A stretch of DNA of 64,000 nt, from positions 1 to 64,000 of the forward strand of contig WAKB01000001.1 of assembly GCA_015523545.1 (NCBI GenBank), written 5' to 3'. Numbering within the stretch: the first letter of the stretch is position 1; every line of letters begins with the position of its first letter. The notes under the pieces are model-generated. The model saw only the letters and a list, made by a program, of their open reading frames with translations, searched no databases and had not been told where the DNA came from. The DNA is from Candidatus Geothermarchaeota archaeon (GTDB lineage: Archaea > Thermoproteota > Nitrososphaeria > Geothermarchaeales > JDFR-13). Below are positions 17,999-27,712 of this stretch, piece by piece. Made by a program: the position numbers and the translations under genes.

Positions 17999-20524
17999 GT
18001 GGTCGAGATGGCCCGGGAGTGGAGGAGGATCCCACTACTATTCATCCCCATCCTACTATCCCTATACCCATATTATGACTATAGGACACTCCTCCACTCC
18101 CTGATAACAGGATCCGACCCGATATGGAGAATATTCGAGTCGAATCTATGGCCCAGCCCATCCCCCATAGAACTCATCCTATTCAAGTCCATAGACCCGG
18201 CCATAGTCTATGCATTCTCGGGAGCCCTCGTCTCCTATGCCCTACTCCGGGGCCTGGATACAAGGCTACTCCCAGGCTATAGCCTACTACTCCTGATGGG
18301 AGACCCATTAACCCCCCTTCTACATATAGCCATGAACCTGGGGAGGCGAGCCTCAGTAATAGGCCTTGCAGGCCTTATAATACATAGCCCCATAGCCGTA
18401 ATAGGCCTAATACTACTAGGGATACTCCCTAGGAGGGCTTTAATTCCTTCACTAGCCTCGATAGTACTACAATACGAGAGGTACTACACAGCTCTCGTAA
18501 ACCCAACTCCACAGGGTATACTACTGGGTATCCTAGTAGTGACGCTCCTCCTTTACATGGATAGGAGGCCCGGGCCATGGCTACTAACACCCATATATCC
18601 GGAGGCCTCCATAGCCTACAGGCCAGGTGATCGAGGGGGGAGAACCGCCCCAATTATTATAGCTATGGTCATCACTGGTCTAATCATCATTCAGCTCCCC
18701 ATCAACCCTGGGCTTAACGGGGGGCTCGACGAGTTTATAGCCAGCAGTATAAGGGATGATGCTGTCCTACTCCTAAGCGACGACCCCACCCTTGTGGCGG
18801 CTCTACAGGGTATGGGGATATACACCTACCTCTATGGAGACGCTATGGACTGGAACTGGAGCGACCGGGAAGAGATCGAGAAGAGGCTATGGGACGCTAT
18901 ATGGACCATGATGAGGTTTGGATACAGATACATAGTCCTAGAGAAGCCCGAGGAGCTGGCCTACTGGATAAGCCCAGCCCATTTCAACGAGTATAAATAC
19001 CCGGTGAGGGAGGACACCACCAGGTACATAATAATACTTGAGAGGAGAGGCCTCCCAGGCGGGGCTCCCCACTACATGGTGACCGACTTCACACCCGTAA
19101 CCAGCCTTGAGAGGTTCTATGACTGGACATGGAGCAACGTATCTATAGATGTAGAGGTATCCGGGGAATGGATCACCATATCATCGGACAGGGCCTACGA
19201 GGCATACATCCACCTAAACAACGTTTCGAGCTACTCCGGACTCATATTCATGGCTGGGGACGGGCCAGTCGAGAGCATCGAGGTATACAGTCTCAAGGAT
19301 GGGGTCCTCAACAGCCTCTGGGAGTCCGGCAGACTATTGTCAGGAATAGTCGTACCCCTGGAGCTAGACCTATCTAGTGTAGAGACCCTCGTATTCAAGG
19401 TGGAGGCCAAGGGGGATAGAGCCATCAAGCTAGGACTATACGGCGGTGGAGAGCTCCTAGAGGTGGAGAGGGAGGGCGGCATAGTCAGGGTATCGCCCAA
19501 CGAGGGGTTGAGGGAGGTGAGATACAGACCGATCGACGGCTCACCAGAAGATGGTGGGAAGCTAGGCCTAAATATCCAGCTACTCAGTCTAATCCTGGTG
19601 CTCGCCGCTCCGTTCATACCTATAGAGAGGTATTACATCCTAGGATCTCCGCTAAAGCTGGACACTAGGGAGCTCATGCTGTTCATAGTCCTGGGCCCAG
19701 CCCTACTCTACATAGCCATCCCCGATATGTTAGAGGTGAGCTGGATAGGTGCCGGGGTATTTGTGATAGCCCTGACTATGTATATCCTCAACTATATTGA
19801 TGAGGAGGGCCTAGGCGAGACTGGACACACCACTATACTGGCGTTGATGCCCCTAGCCTCCCTACTAACATACCTGGTTAAGCTCCAATATGGAGATGTC
19901 TTCGACCTGATAGGGGATTTCTGGAGGAACAGGGCGTTATACGCCACGATCGACGCTGGGATATACTCAGTATTCCTGACGCTCACAGCTATATACATAG
20001 GTGGCTGGAGAATGCGTATCCTAGCTCCTGGGCTATACCTGGGCCTAAGCACAGTGGCATTCATAACCGACCTCTCGAGGAGTTCAAACCCTGTCCTCCA
20101 AGCGGTTCTCGAGGCCAATGTATACCTGGTCGACCTAACGATGGAGCTATTAGGCTATAGGGTGGAGTATGTCTATACAACGCTGGGATACCCACTCTAC
20201 CTCTTCGAGGGAACCAGGCTACTAACTGTAGTCATCTTGGCATGGCCATGTGCAGGCGTGACAGGCCTCTTCCTCTTCACCGGCTACGTATCGACACTTA
20301 GAGACATCTACCTCAGGAGTAGGGAGCCTATATCCTGGCTAGCCGTAGCAGCCGGCCTACTGGGCACTTTCTTACTCAACATAGCTAGGGTGGATGCTAT
20401 CCTCCTACTACAGATATTCTATGGCGTAGACGCTGCAGAGCTATTCCACAGCACAGCCTACGAGTTCATATTCCTGGCCTGGCTTGCCATCTACTGGCTT
20501 ATATACAGAATGCTTAGGCGCTAA
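17999..20524 (+). CDS. Exosortase/archaeosortase-like membrane protein with large N-terminal extension
   Basis: C-terminal TM domain with ordered Cys (WPCAGVTGLF, codon 20249-20251), Arg (LLNIARVDAIL, 20387-20389) and His (LFHSTAYEF, 20447-20449). N-terminal multi-TM plus extracytoplasmic region. Confidence 0.75.
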   Translation: MVEMAREWRRIPLLFIPILLSLYPYYDYRTLLHSLITGSDPIWRIFESNLWPSPSPIELILFKSIDPAIVYAFSGALVSYALLRGLDTRLLPGYSLLLLMGDPLTPLLHIAMNLGRRASVIGLAGLIIHSPIAVIGLILLGILPRRALIPSLASIVLQYERYYTALVNPTPQGILLGILVVTLLLYMDRRPGPWLLTPIYPEASIAYRPGDRGGRTAPIIIAMVITGLIIIQLPINPGLNGGLDEFIASSIRDDAVLLLSDDPTLVAALQGMGIYTYLYGDAMDWNWSDREEIEKRLWDAIWTMMRFGYRYIVLEKPEELAYWISPAHFNEYKYPVREDTTRYIIILERRGLPGGAPHYMVTDFTPVTSLERFYDWTWSNVSIDVEVSGEWITISSDRAYEAYIHLNNVSSYSGLIFMAGDGPVESIEVYSLKDGVLNSLWESGRLLSGIVVPLELDLSSVETLVFKVEAKGDRAIKLGLYGGGELLEVEREGGIVRVSPNEGLREVRYRPIDGSPEDGGKLGLNIQLLSLILVLAAPFIPIERYYILGSPLKLDTRELMLFIVLGPALLYIAIPDMLEVSWIGAGVFVIALTMYILNYIDEEGLGETGHTTILALMPLASLLTYLVKLQYGDVFDLIGDFWRNRALYATIDAGIYSVFLTLTAIYIGGWRMRILAPGLYLGLSTVAFITDLSRSSNPVLQAVLEANVYLVDLTMELLGYRVEYVYTTLGYPLYLFEGTRLLTVVILAWPCAGVTGLFLFTGYVSTLRDIYLRSREPISWLAVAAGLLGTFLLNIARVDAILLLQIFYGVDAAELFHSTAYEFIFLAWLAIYWLIYRMLRR

Positions 20525-21027
20525 CCAACCAAAATAGTATATACCAGGTAGAAGACAACCGTAGATATTAGGGTCGAGATCGCTGCCAACCATACAGGTG
20601 AGATCCTGGCAGGCTTGAGAATCCTACCACGGGGACGGATAGGGAGCCTCCGCCTATCCATATCCCTAAATTCCCTACCCCATGATATCTGCTCAGCCTG
20701 TCTTGAGGGCTGGGGAATAGTGACTGTGAAAGGCTCGATACATGGGGCCTTCTCAAGCTCTATCCTAAGCTGATCCATATACCTATGAACCGTGGGAAAC
20801 CTGCTCCTAGTTACAACCCTCTCGAGATCCTCCTTATGACAGGCCAGCCTGTCTAAGAGGCCTCTAAGCCTAAGACTTTCAAAGAAAGTTGGGACTAGGG
20901 AGGGATCCTCCTCTTCAACCATCTCGATAGCTGTATCCAGCTTGATTAGGAATCCATCCAGGCTATAGGTAAGCTCATGGGCCTGCCTAATATACTCTAT
21001 AGCCTCATCCAACCTGGATCCCTCCAT
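20521..21027 (-). CDS. Hypothetical C-tail-anchored protein
   Basis: Helical cytoplasmic part plus C-terminal TM (PVWLAAISTLISTVVFYLVYTILVG). Confidence 0.6.
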   Translation of the reverse strand: MEGSRLDEAIEYIRQAHELTYSLDGFLIKLDTAIEMVEEEDPSLVPTFFESLRLRGLLDRLACHKEDLERVVTRSRFPTVHRYMDQLRIELEKAPCIEPFTVTIPQPSRQAEQISWGREFRDMDRRRLPIRPRGRILKPARISPVWLAAISTLISTVVFYLVYTILVG

Positions 21028-21256
21028 CTATCTCCACACCTCAATAATTAGTGTCCACTATATACTGCGGGGGCTAGGTATATAAACCATCATATATCTT
21101 TTCAGTCCAATGATAGAGGCTGCATAAGCACACATTCAACTACAGCTCCACTGAACAGTGATGGAGGGCTACCACTTTAGACTTCCGAATATTTATATAG
21201 TATAGCCATCCATCAAATAGAGACTGGAGCAGAGGAGCCTAGACGGTGCCTAAGAT

Positions 21257-22249
21257 ATGGATAAGGCCATAATTGTTAGGAATCTGAGAAAGGTGTATGA
21301 GGGAGGGGTAGTCGCTGTAGATGATGTGTCCTTCGAGGTGGAGCGAGGTGAGATATTCGGCTTTCTAGGCCCAAATGGGGCGGGGAAGACCACAACCATA
21401 AACATTTTGACAACCCTAATCCCACCAACATCTGGGGAGGCATATGTAGGGGGATACAAGGTTGGTGATCAGGATGATAAGATAAGGAAGGCTATAGGTC
21501 TAGTTCCCCAAGAGTTGACCGCCGATGACGAACTAACTGGATGGGAAAACATCTATCTACAGGGAAGCCTCTACGGACTATCAAGGAGCGAGATAAGGAG
21601 AGAGGGTGAGGAGCTGCTAGAGATGGTTGGCCTCGAAGAGGCTGCTGATAGACTGGTCAGAACCTATAGCGGGGGGATGAGGAGGCGTCTAGAGCTGGTT
21701 ATGGGACTAATCCATAAGCCGGATATACTCTTCCTGGATGAGCCAACCCTAGGGCTAGACGTACAGACAAGAGCCCAGCTATGGAACCATATAAGACGTG
21801 TGCGTAGTGAGTATGACATGACGATATTTATGACAACTCACTATATGGACGAGGCCGACAAGCTCTGTGACAGGATAGCGATTATAGACCATGGTAGGAT
21901 AAAGGCTATAGGCACACCCGAAGAGCTAAAACGTATGGTTGAGGGGGATCTCGTAATAATAAGGACTGTGAATGGCTCGCCCCTAGAGGTAAGCCTCGAT
22001 GGGATCCCAGGCCTAAAAGACTATACCATAGACGGCTCTGAGATAAGGGTACGTGTTGAGGAGGGTGAGAAGGCCACTCCAGCTATTATCGAGAGCCTCG
22101 TCTCAAAGGGCTATAGGATAAGGAGTGTCGAGCTTGTAAGGCCCAGTCTTGAGCAGGTATTCCTAACACTGACTGGACGGAGCATTAGGGAGGAGGAGGC
22201 GCTGGACACGATAAGCTACCGGGTTATGATGAGAAGGAGGAGGGGATAG
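21257..22249 (+). CDS. ABC-2 type exporter ATP-binding protein
   Basis: GPNGAGKTTT, YSGGMRRRLELVMGL, ILFLDEPTLGLD. Confidence 0.95.
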   Translation: MDKAIIVRNLRKVYEGGVVAVDDVSFEVERGEIFGFLGPNGAGKTTTINILTTLIPPTSGEAYVGGYKVGDQDDKIRKAIGLVPQELTADDELTGWENIYLQGSLYGLSRSEIRREGEELLEMVGLEEAADRLVRTYSGGMRRRLELVMGLIHKPDILFLDEPTLGLDVQTRAQLWNHIRRVRSEYDMTIFMTTHYMDEADKLCDRIAIIDHGRIKAIGTPEELKRMVEGDLVIIRTVNGSPLEVSLDGIPGLKDYTIDGSEIRVRVEEGEKATPAIIESLVSKGYRIRSVELVRPSLEQVFLTLTGRSIREEEALDTISYRVMMRRRRG

Positions 22250-22251
22250 GG

Positions 22252-23085
22252 ATGAGCGGTGCGTTATGGGCATTGACGGAGAGGGAGATCAAGAAGTGGT
22301 ATAGGAGGAGGATAGCCATAGTATTCACCTTCATAACACCACTCATGTGGCTAGCTCTCTTTGGGAAGTCCTTCAACCTACTCAACCTATTCAGAGCCCC
22401 TGACGACCTACCGCCAGATATCGTTAGGACAGTACAGGAGGTTATAGACTCTATAATCATCAGGGCCTTCGGGACAACCGACTACTTCACCTACGTGGCT
22501 ACAGGCATGTTCACAGTCTTCATACTATTCACCTCGATGTTCAGCGGTATGAGCCTGATATTCGATAGGAGGCTCGGATTCCTAAACAGGCTCCTCGTAT
22601 CACCAGTCAAGAGGGAGACTATCTATCTAAGCAGGGTACTTGCAACGGTTATAAGGAGCATACTACAGTTCACGGGACTATTCATTATAGCGGTAGCCCT
22701 GGGGATAAACCTCGGGCCGGGGGTCGGGCCAATACATATACTCCTAACCTATCTAAACCTGGCCCTCGTGGCGTACATCTTCAGCAGCATATTCATCTCG
22801 ATGATGCTCAGGGTTACGGAGCACGACACAGCCATCTCCGTGGCAAACCTACTCAACCTACCACTTATGTTCGCGAGTAACAGTATATTCCCAGAGGAGC
22901 AGATGCCTAGCTGGCTAAAGACAGTTGCCCTCCTAAACCCCATATCCCATAGCAACGAGGTGGTTAGAACCCTACTGGTTATGGGTAGCCTAGAGATACC
23001 TATGACCAGCCTGGCCTATCTACTAGTCCTAGCACTAGTATCCACAGTCATGGGCCTCTATCTAAGTAGGAGATATCTTAGGTGA
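22252..23085 (+). CDS. ABC-2 type exporter permease
   Basis: LTEREIKKWYRRRIAIVFTFITPLMWLALFG, FDRRLGFLNRLLVSPVKR; adjacent to the ATPase. Confidence 0.93.
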   Translation: MSGALWALTEREIKKWYRRRIAIVFTFITPLMWLALFGKSFNLLNLFRAPDDLPPDIVRTVQEVIDSIIIRAFGTTDYFTYVATGMFTVFILFTSMFSGMSLIFDRRLGFLNRLLVSPVKRETIYLSRVLATVIRSILQFTGLFIIAVALGINLGPGVGPIHILLTYLNLALVAYIFSSIFISMMLRVTEHDTAISVANLLNLPLMFASNSIFPEEQMPSWLKTVALLNPISHSNEVVRTLLVMGSLEIPMTSLAYLLVLALVSTVMGLYLSRRYLR

Positions 23086-23088
23086 GGA

Positions 23089-24855
23089 CTATCTCGAGTG
23101 TAGAGGTATGGGCGGCTTCCTAGCGAGGTAGATCGCCAGGCATACCAGGAATACGGCTACGCTTACCAGTATCGTGGCTGCACCTGCATTCACGTTGGAG
23201 TAGTAGCTCAGGTAGTACCCAACGATACCGCTGAAGACACCTATAGAGACGCTTATACCGATATACTGCCTAGGCCTCCTACTAACCAGGTACGCAGCGG
23301 ATGGAGGGACTATGAGGGCGGCAATAGCGGGTATAGCGCCTATCGACATGAAGGCAGATACCGTGGATATGGCTAGGAGTAGGAGTAGGGCATAGTGTAT
23401 AAGGCCTATCCTCACACCCATCGAGATTGCGGAGACGGGGTCAATAGCGTATAACAGGAGATGCCTGTGGAAGAGGAGGAGTAGAACCCCTATACCCAGG
23501 GCTGATAATACTGCCCTAGTCATCATCTCACTGGAGACAGCCGTTACATCGGCGAAGAGCACATCTTCAAGGGATATGTTGACACCCCCCATTGTAGAGA
23601 TTATAAGCGTGGCAATAGCAAGCATGGAGGTGAAGGATATAGCTATTATCACGTCAGCCCTTAGAGTGGTCACCCTCTCCAGCGTACCCACCGTAAACGC
23701 TATGAATAGCCCTATCAATAAGGCTCCAAGGTAGAAGTCCATCGCCAGGAGATAAGCCATAAGAAGGCCGACTATAGCCCCATGCCCAAGAGCATCGCTG
23801 AATATCGACCAGCCCCTAAGTACGGCATATGCACCCACAGCCGACGTCATAGCCATGAGTACGACGAGAGTTAGGAACCCCCTCTTCAGGAAGTCATAGG
23901 CGAGGGGTTTTAGGAGGGGGTTATCTATACTCGCTACTTCTATAGCCACCTCTCCAGCCCCCTCTAGGAGGGCCTCCCTAATCACCTCGGTGTTCCACCT
24001 AATCATCTCGACATAGCTGTAGACACCGTAATCCGGGGCTAGACTCTCAAGGACGACGAAGCCATATGTCTCCAGACCGGCCTCCTCCGCTAGTGTCTCA
24101 ACAACCTCCCTAAGGGTAGTGCCCATCTCCTCATACTCGATGATTATTACTACCTCACCACTCAGAACCACATCCTCGAACTGCTCCACAACCCAGGCAG
24201 TGGCTGGCTCATATACACCAGCCGCCCCAGTTATATAACCAGCAACCTCTAATCCATACCTCTCCGCATAATACATCAAACCGTTCCTAACCGTGAATAT
24301 TGACCTAGTGGGCAGCCCGGGGTGGGAGAGCATGTCTAGAACCCATGCGTCAAGACTCTCCAGCTCATCGAGATACCTATCCGCATTCTCCATGTAGACC
24401 TCTTCATACTGTGGAGCCAAGTCGGAGAAGAGGCTGGCCAGCTCCTCCACCAGCCTCATGGTGAGGCTTACATCGTGCCAGAAATATGGGTTTTCATAGA
24501 CCCTAGGCTCATACCTAACCACGAGGTCAAGGATGCTCAACACCCCCTCCCCATCCCTAAGTCCAGCGACGTTACTAGCTATGGCCAGCTCGGAGCCATA
24601 CCCTACATATAGGAATAGATCCGCTAGGTAGGCCTTCTCGGAGTCGGAGGGGGTGAACTCATAGGTTGAGGCGTGCCTCCCGGGACGTAGGAGGCTCTCG
24701 GCATAGCCATACTCACCCAGTATGTTCCCAGCAATGTCCGAGATGAAGGGGTAGGTCGTCACTACATATAGTCCCTCAGGCCTAGTCTGGACAGGATCGC
24801 CCACGGCTAGGAGGGCTATGAATACCGCCATGGAAACATATACCCATGTCCTCAT
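23089..24855 (-). CDS. Zn/Mn-type ABC transporter, fused substrate-binding protein (ZnuA-like) and permease (ZnuB-like)
   Basis: N-half YVVTTYPFISDIAGNI...GRHASTYEFTPSDSEKAYLADLFLYVGYGSE; C-half RGWSIFSDALGHGAIVGLLMAYLL...SIGAIPAIAALIVPPSAAYLVSR; one continuous frame. Confidence 0.88.
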   Translation of the reverse strand: MRTWVYVSMAVFIALLAVGDPVQTRPEGLYVVTTYPFISDIAGNILGEYGYAESLLRPGRHASTYEFTPSDSEKAYLADLFLYVGYGSELAIASNVAGLRDGEGVLSILDLVVRYEPRVYENPYFWHDVSLTMRLVEELASLFSDLAPQYEEVYMENADRYLDELESLDAWVLDMLSHPGLPTRSIFTVRNGLMYYAERYGLEVAGYITGAAGVYEPATAWVVEQFEDVVLSGEVVIIIEYEEMGTTLREVVETLAEEAGLETYGFVVLESLAPDYGVYSYVEMIRWNTEVIREALLEGAGEVAIEVASIDNPLLKPLAYDFLKRGFLTLVVLMAMTSAVGAYAVLRGWSIFSDALGHGAIVGLLMAYLLAMDFYLGALLIGLFIAFTVGTLERVTTLRADVIIAISFTSMLAIATLIISTMGGVNISLEDVLFADVTAVSSEMMTRAVLSALGIGVLLLLFHRHLLLYAIDPVSAISMGVRIGLIHYALLLLLAISTVSAFMSIGAIPAIAALIVPPSAAYLVSRRPRQYIGISVSIGVFSGIVGYYLSYYSNVNAGAATILVSVAVFLVCLAIYLARKPPIPLHSR

Positions 24856-24862
24856 GGAGCAC

Positions 24863-25585
24863 TCACCTATAGGCCTCCTCCAACACCTCCCTACGTAGAA
24901 CCTCGCCTGGAGGCCCGATCCTCACGATCCCATGCCTGAAGAGAATCACCCTATCGATCTCCTCCCCATCAGATATGTGATGCTCAGTAAGGATGACGAG
25001 CTTGCCACGCCCCTTCTCCTCCTCGAGAACCTTCATGATCCTCTCCTCGGAGGGGAAGTCGATGGACTCGAAGGGCTCGTCGAGGATATAGATTGTTGGG
25101 TCCTGGGCAAGTGCACGGGCTATCATGGCACGGGCCAGCTGCCCACCAGATACCTCCGAGAGCCTATAGTCACGCCTATCCCATAGGCCAACCCTCCTGA
25201 GAGCCTCCTCAACCATCCTATGATCCTCATCACTAGGCCTGGCTAGGAGGGGTAGCCTAGGATACCTACCCATCATGACGAAGTCGTAGAGGGTGATTGG
25301 TGCGTATATGTTCACCTCGTCGAGCTGGGGCACATAGCCTATCTCCCTCCTGACACCCGGATCCCTCACCGGGTCACGGCCAAGCACGGACACAATGCCC
25401 GATACGGGCTTGACAAGGCCGAGTATAGTCTTGACCAGAGTGGTCTTCCCACCCCCGTTGGGACCAGCTATCAAGACAATCTCGCCGGGATATAGCTCGA
25501 GGCTGAGGTTCCTAAACACGGGGCCGTTCCTATCACTATACTTCACAGTCACGTCTCTGAGAACTATGTATGGCTCCCGGGTCAT
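24863..25585 (-). CDS. Zn/Mn-type ABC transporter ATP-binding protein
   Basis: GPNGGGKTTLVKTILG, VSGGQLARAMIARAL, IYILDEPFESID. Confidence 0.93.
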   Translation of the reverse strand: MTREPYIVLRDVTVKYSDRNGPVFRNLSLELYPGEIVLIAGPNGGGKTTLVKTILGLVKPVSGIVSVLGRDPVRDPGVRREIGYVPQLDEVNIYAPITLYDFVMMGRYPRLPLLARPSDEDHRMVEEALRRVGLWDRRDYRLSEVSGGQLARAMIARALAQDPTIYILDEPFESIDFPSEERIMKVLEEEKGRGKLVILTEHHISDGEEIDRVILFRHGIVRIGPPGEVLRREVLEEAYR

Positions 25586-25604
25586 CCCAATATAGAGTCT
25601 AGTG

Positions 25605-25641
25605 TTTTAGGCTTATTTAAACTTTTTTACCTAGGCTAAAA
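25605..25641. promoter_or_regulatory. Candidate DtxR/MntR-type operator flanking a TATA box
   Basis: TTTTAGGCTTATTTAAACTTTTTTACCTAGGCTAAAA: TTTTAGGCTTA and, on the other strand, TTTTAGCCTAG, bracketing TTTAAA upstream of the importer. Confidence 0.45.
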
Positions 25642-25647
25642 GACCCA

Positions 25648-26079
25648 CTAATCCCTAGTTTCCATACACTTCTTGAGGAACATGTATAGCTTCTCAATCG
25701 TCTCGTCGGAGAGGAAGTGTTCAGCCAGCTCCGCCTCGATATTGGCACGCTCCTCATCAACCCCCAGAGCCAGGAATAGTTCTAGGAGCATACCATGCCT
25801 CCTCGATATCCTGCTAGCCAGCTCCTCACCCCTCCTCGTGAGCTTCGGATTCCTGTATCGCCTATACTCGACAAGGCCCTTCTCCTCCAGCCTCTTCAAC
25901 ATGTTGGTGACTGATGCCGGGGTGACCCCTAGTATCCTGGCTATATCGGTTGGCTGGGCATATCCATGGCTCTTCTCCAGCTCATAGATAACCTCTATAT
26001 AGTCCTCCTCAGCCATCGAGGCGAACCTCTTCTTCCTCCTATGAGCCTCCGCGAGGAGCTCCAGCCTATCCCTAGGCAA
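25648..26079 (-). CDS. DtxR/MntR family metal-dependent regulator
   Basis: EEDYIEVIYELEKSHGYAQPTDIARILGVTPASVTNMLKRLEEKGLVEY. Confidence 0.92.
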   Translation of the reverse strand: MPRDRLELLAEAHRRKKRFASMAEEDYIEVIYELEKSHGYAQPTDIARILGVTPASVTNMLKRLEEKGLVEYRRYRNPKLTRRGEELASRISRRHGMLLELFLALGVDEERANIEAELAEHFLSDETIEKLYMFLKKCMETRD

Positions 26080-26164
26080 CCCGGGACACCACCAAAATAT
26101 TCCTGGGGCTATCCCTATATCACAATCTATAGTCTTGTCCTAAGCTTATTCCTTCTAGGCTTGG

Positions 26165-26677
26165 ATGAGGATAGTGGGGGAGATGTGTATCTTCAGGAAG
26201 GCCTTGGAGGGCCGTGTAGAGACGGAACTGGCTGGGCATAGGATGGCTGTGGAGCCGCTTGGGAGGGGGAGGTTCCGGGAGGAGTGGAACTATGGGGTCT
26301 ATGTAGATGGTAGGCTATTCTGCCGGGCAAAGTATTTCATGGGTAGAGGTATCTATAGGCCCTGGATAGAGCTGTACAGCTTCACCGATGAGTGGCTAAG
26401 ACATAGGGATGACGAAGAGTTCCTAGCCAGCTTCCTAAGACTGGTTGGTGAATGTCTGGGGGTGGGCGAGTCACTCTTCATTGAATATGTTCACGATCCT
26501 AGGCTGACTAGGGAGATTGAGAAGGCCCGGGATCCAGGGGATACATATCTGGGCAGAATCCTGAGGAGGGCCGGGTTCGATAGGCTGAGGGACTGGTATA
26601 TCCCTGAGGGTATGTGGGAGGGTGGCCAGAAACTGGAGGCTTGGAGGAGTGGAAATGAGGAAAAAGTAGGTGGTTAA
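26165..26677 (+). CDS. Conserved-looking hypothetical protein (possibly DUF1122-like)
   Basis: Intact ORF divergent from the DtxR gene; the DUF assignment is tentative. Confidence 0.5.
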   Translation: MRIVGEMCIFRKALEGRVETELAGHRMAVEPLGRGRFREEWNYGVYVDGRLFCRAKYFMGRGIYRPWIELYSFTDEWLRHRDDEEFLASFLRLVGECLGVGESLFIEYVHDPRLTREIEKARDPGDTYLGRILRRAGFDRLRDWYIPEGMWEGGQKLEAWRSGNEEKVGG

Positions 26678-26683
26678 TGGTAT

Positions 26684-27295
26684 TTAGGGTGGGTTGACAG
26701 GCTCCTTCTTCTCCAGCCTCTTCTCAACCTCGTCCCAGTTGATAACCTTCCAGAAGTTCTCGACGTACTCAGCCCTCCTGTTCTCGTACTGAAGGTAGTA
26801 GCTGTGCTCCCATAGGTCTGATACGAGGATCGGTACTAGGCTGGCGGGGTGGTTCAGGTTATGCTTCTCCACCTGTAGTATGTATAGGTTGTCCTCAGGA
26901 TCGACGTAGAGGATTGCCCAGCCAACCCCCTCTAGGGTGTTGCTGGCCGTGGTGAAGACCTTCTTGAAGTTCTCGAAGCTCCCGAACTGCTTGTCGATCA
27001 AGTCTCCTATCCTCCCTCCGGGCTTATTGTCCTCACTCGGTGGAGCTAGGTTTGGCCAGAACAGGGTATGGAGTATATGCCCGTTTAAATGGAAGCTTAG
27101 ATCCCTCATCACAGCCCTGACATCGATCTCTAGCTCACCCTTGGCGAACTTCTCCAGCTTCTCCACCGCGGCGTTAGCCCCCTTGACGTATGCTGCGTGG
27201 TGCTTGTCGTGGTGTAGCTCCATTATCCTCTTACTGATGACAGGCTCCAAAGCGTCGTAGGAATATGGTAGTGGGGGTAGGTTGAACCTCTTCAT
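26684..27295 (-). CDS. sod: Superoxide dismutase, Fe/Mn family
   Basis: FNLPPLPYSYDALEPVISKRIMELHHDKHHAAYVKGAN, DLWEHSYYLQYENRRAEYVENFWKVINWDEV. Confidence 0.97.
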   Translation of the reverse strand: MKRFNLPPLPYSYDALEPVISKRIMELHHDKHHAAYVKGANAAVEKLEKFAKGELEIDVRAVMRDLSFHLNGHILHTLFWPNLAPPSEDNKPGGRIGDLIDKQFGSFENFKKVFTTASNTLEGVGWAILYVDPEDNLYILQVEKHNLNHPASLVPILVSDLWEHSYYLQYENRRAEYVENFWKVINWDEVEKRLEKKEPVNPP

Positions 27296-27343
27296 GTTAA
27301 TTGATTTAACTCCCCCCGGATATTTAATGCCTAGATATATATA

Positions 27344-27712
27344 CTACCCGTTGTCCCGGTACCTGTCGAAACGCTCCCTATTCAGGCTCAGCTTCTTCCT
27401 AAACCACTCCTCAAGATCCATATCCAGGAGGTTGGCGGTTATCACTGTGTAGATGAAGATGTCTATAAGCTCCTCCCTCAGCTGATCCAGCCTCTCCCTC
27501 TCCTCAACCCCAAGGTGCATATACTCCCTCCTCATCTTCTTAACGATGTTGGCGAACTCGCCCACCTCACCCGCGAGTGCAACGACGAGGTACTCCAACC
27601 TGTCTAGGAAGTCTTCATAGCCATTGATCCTCCAGAACTCTGGGAAGTATTCTAGGTCGAACTCCTTCTGGACCTTCTGGAGCTCCCTAAGCTCCATCCC
27701 ACCACCCACCAC
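27344..27712 (-). CDS. MazG-like nucleotide pyrophosphohydrolase
   Basis: LVVALAGEVGEFANIVKKM...LREELIDIFIYTVITANLL (EXXE...EXXD pattern). Confidence 0.85.
   Translation of the reverse strand: MVGGGMELRELQKVQKEFDLEYFPEFWRINGYEDFLDRLEYLVVALAGEVGEFANIVKKMRREYMHLGVEERERLDQLREELIDIFIYTVITANLLDMDLEEWFRKKLSLNRERFDRYRDNG

Noticed and set aside
20080-20105. tRNA T-loop-like string gttcaaaccct
   Set aside because: Lies inside the archaeosortase-like ORF and no acceptor or anticodon stems can be built around it.
21100-21200. Possible C/D box sRNA in the 21028-21256 intergenic region (CTGA-ACA-GTGATGG)
   Set aside because: A D'/C'-like pair is visible, but no well-placed terminal C and D boxes with appropriate guide spacing were found.
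27296-27310. GTTAA-TTGAT-TTAAC inverted repeat at the SOD start
   Set aside because: Only 5-bp AT-rich arms in an AT-rich promoter; too likely by chance.
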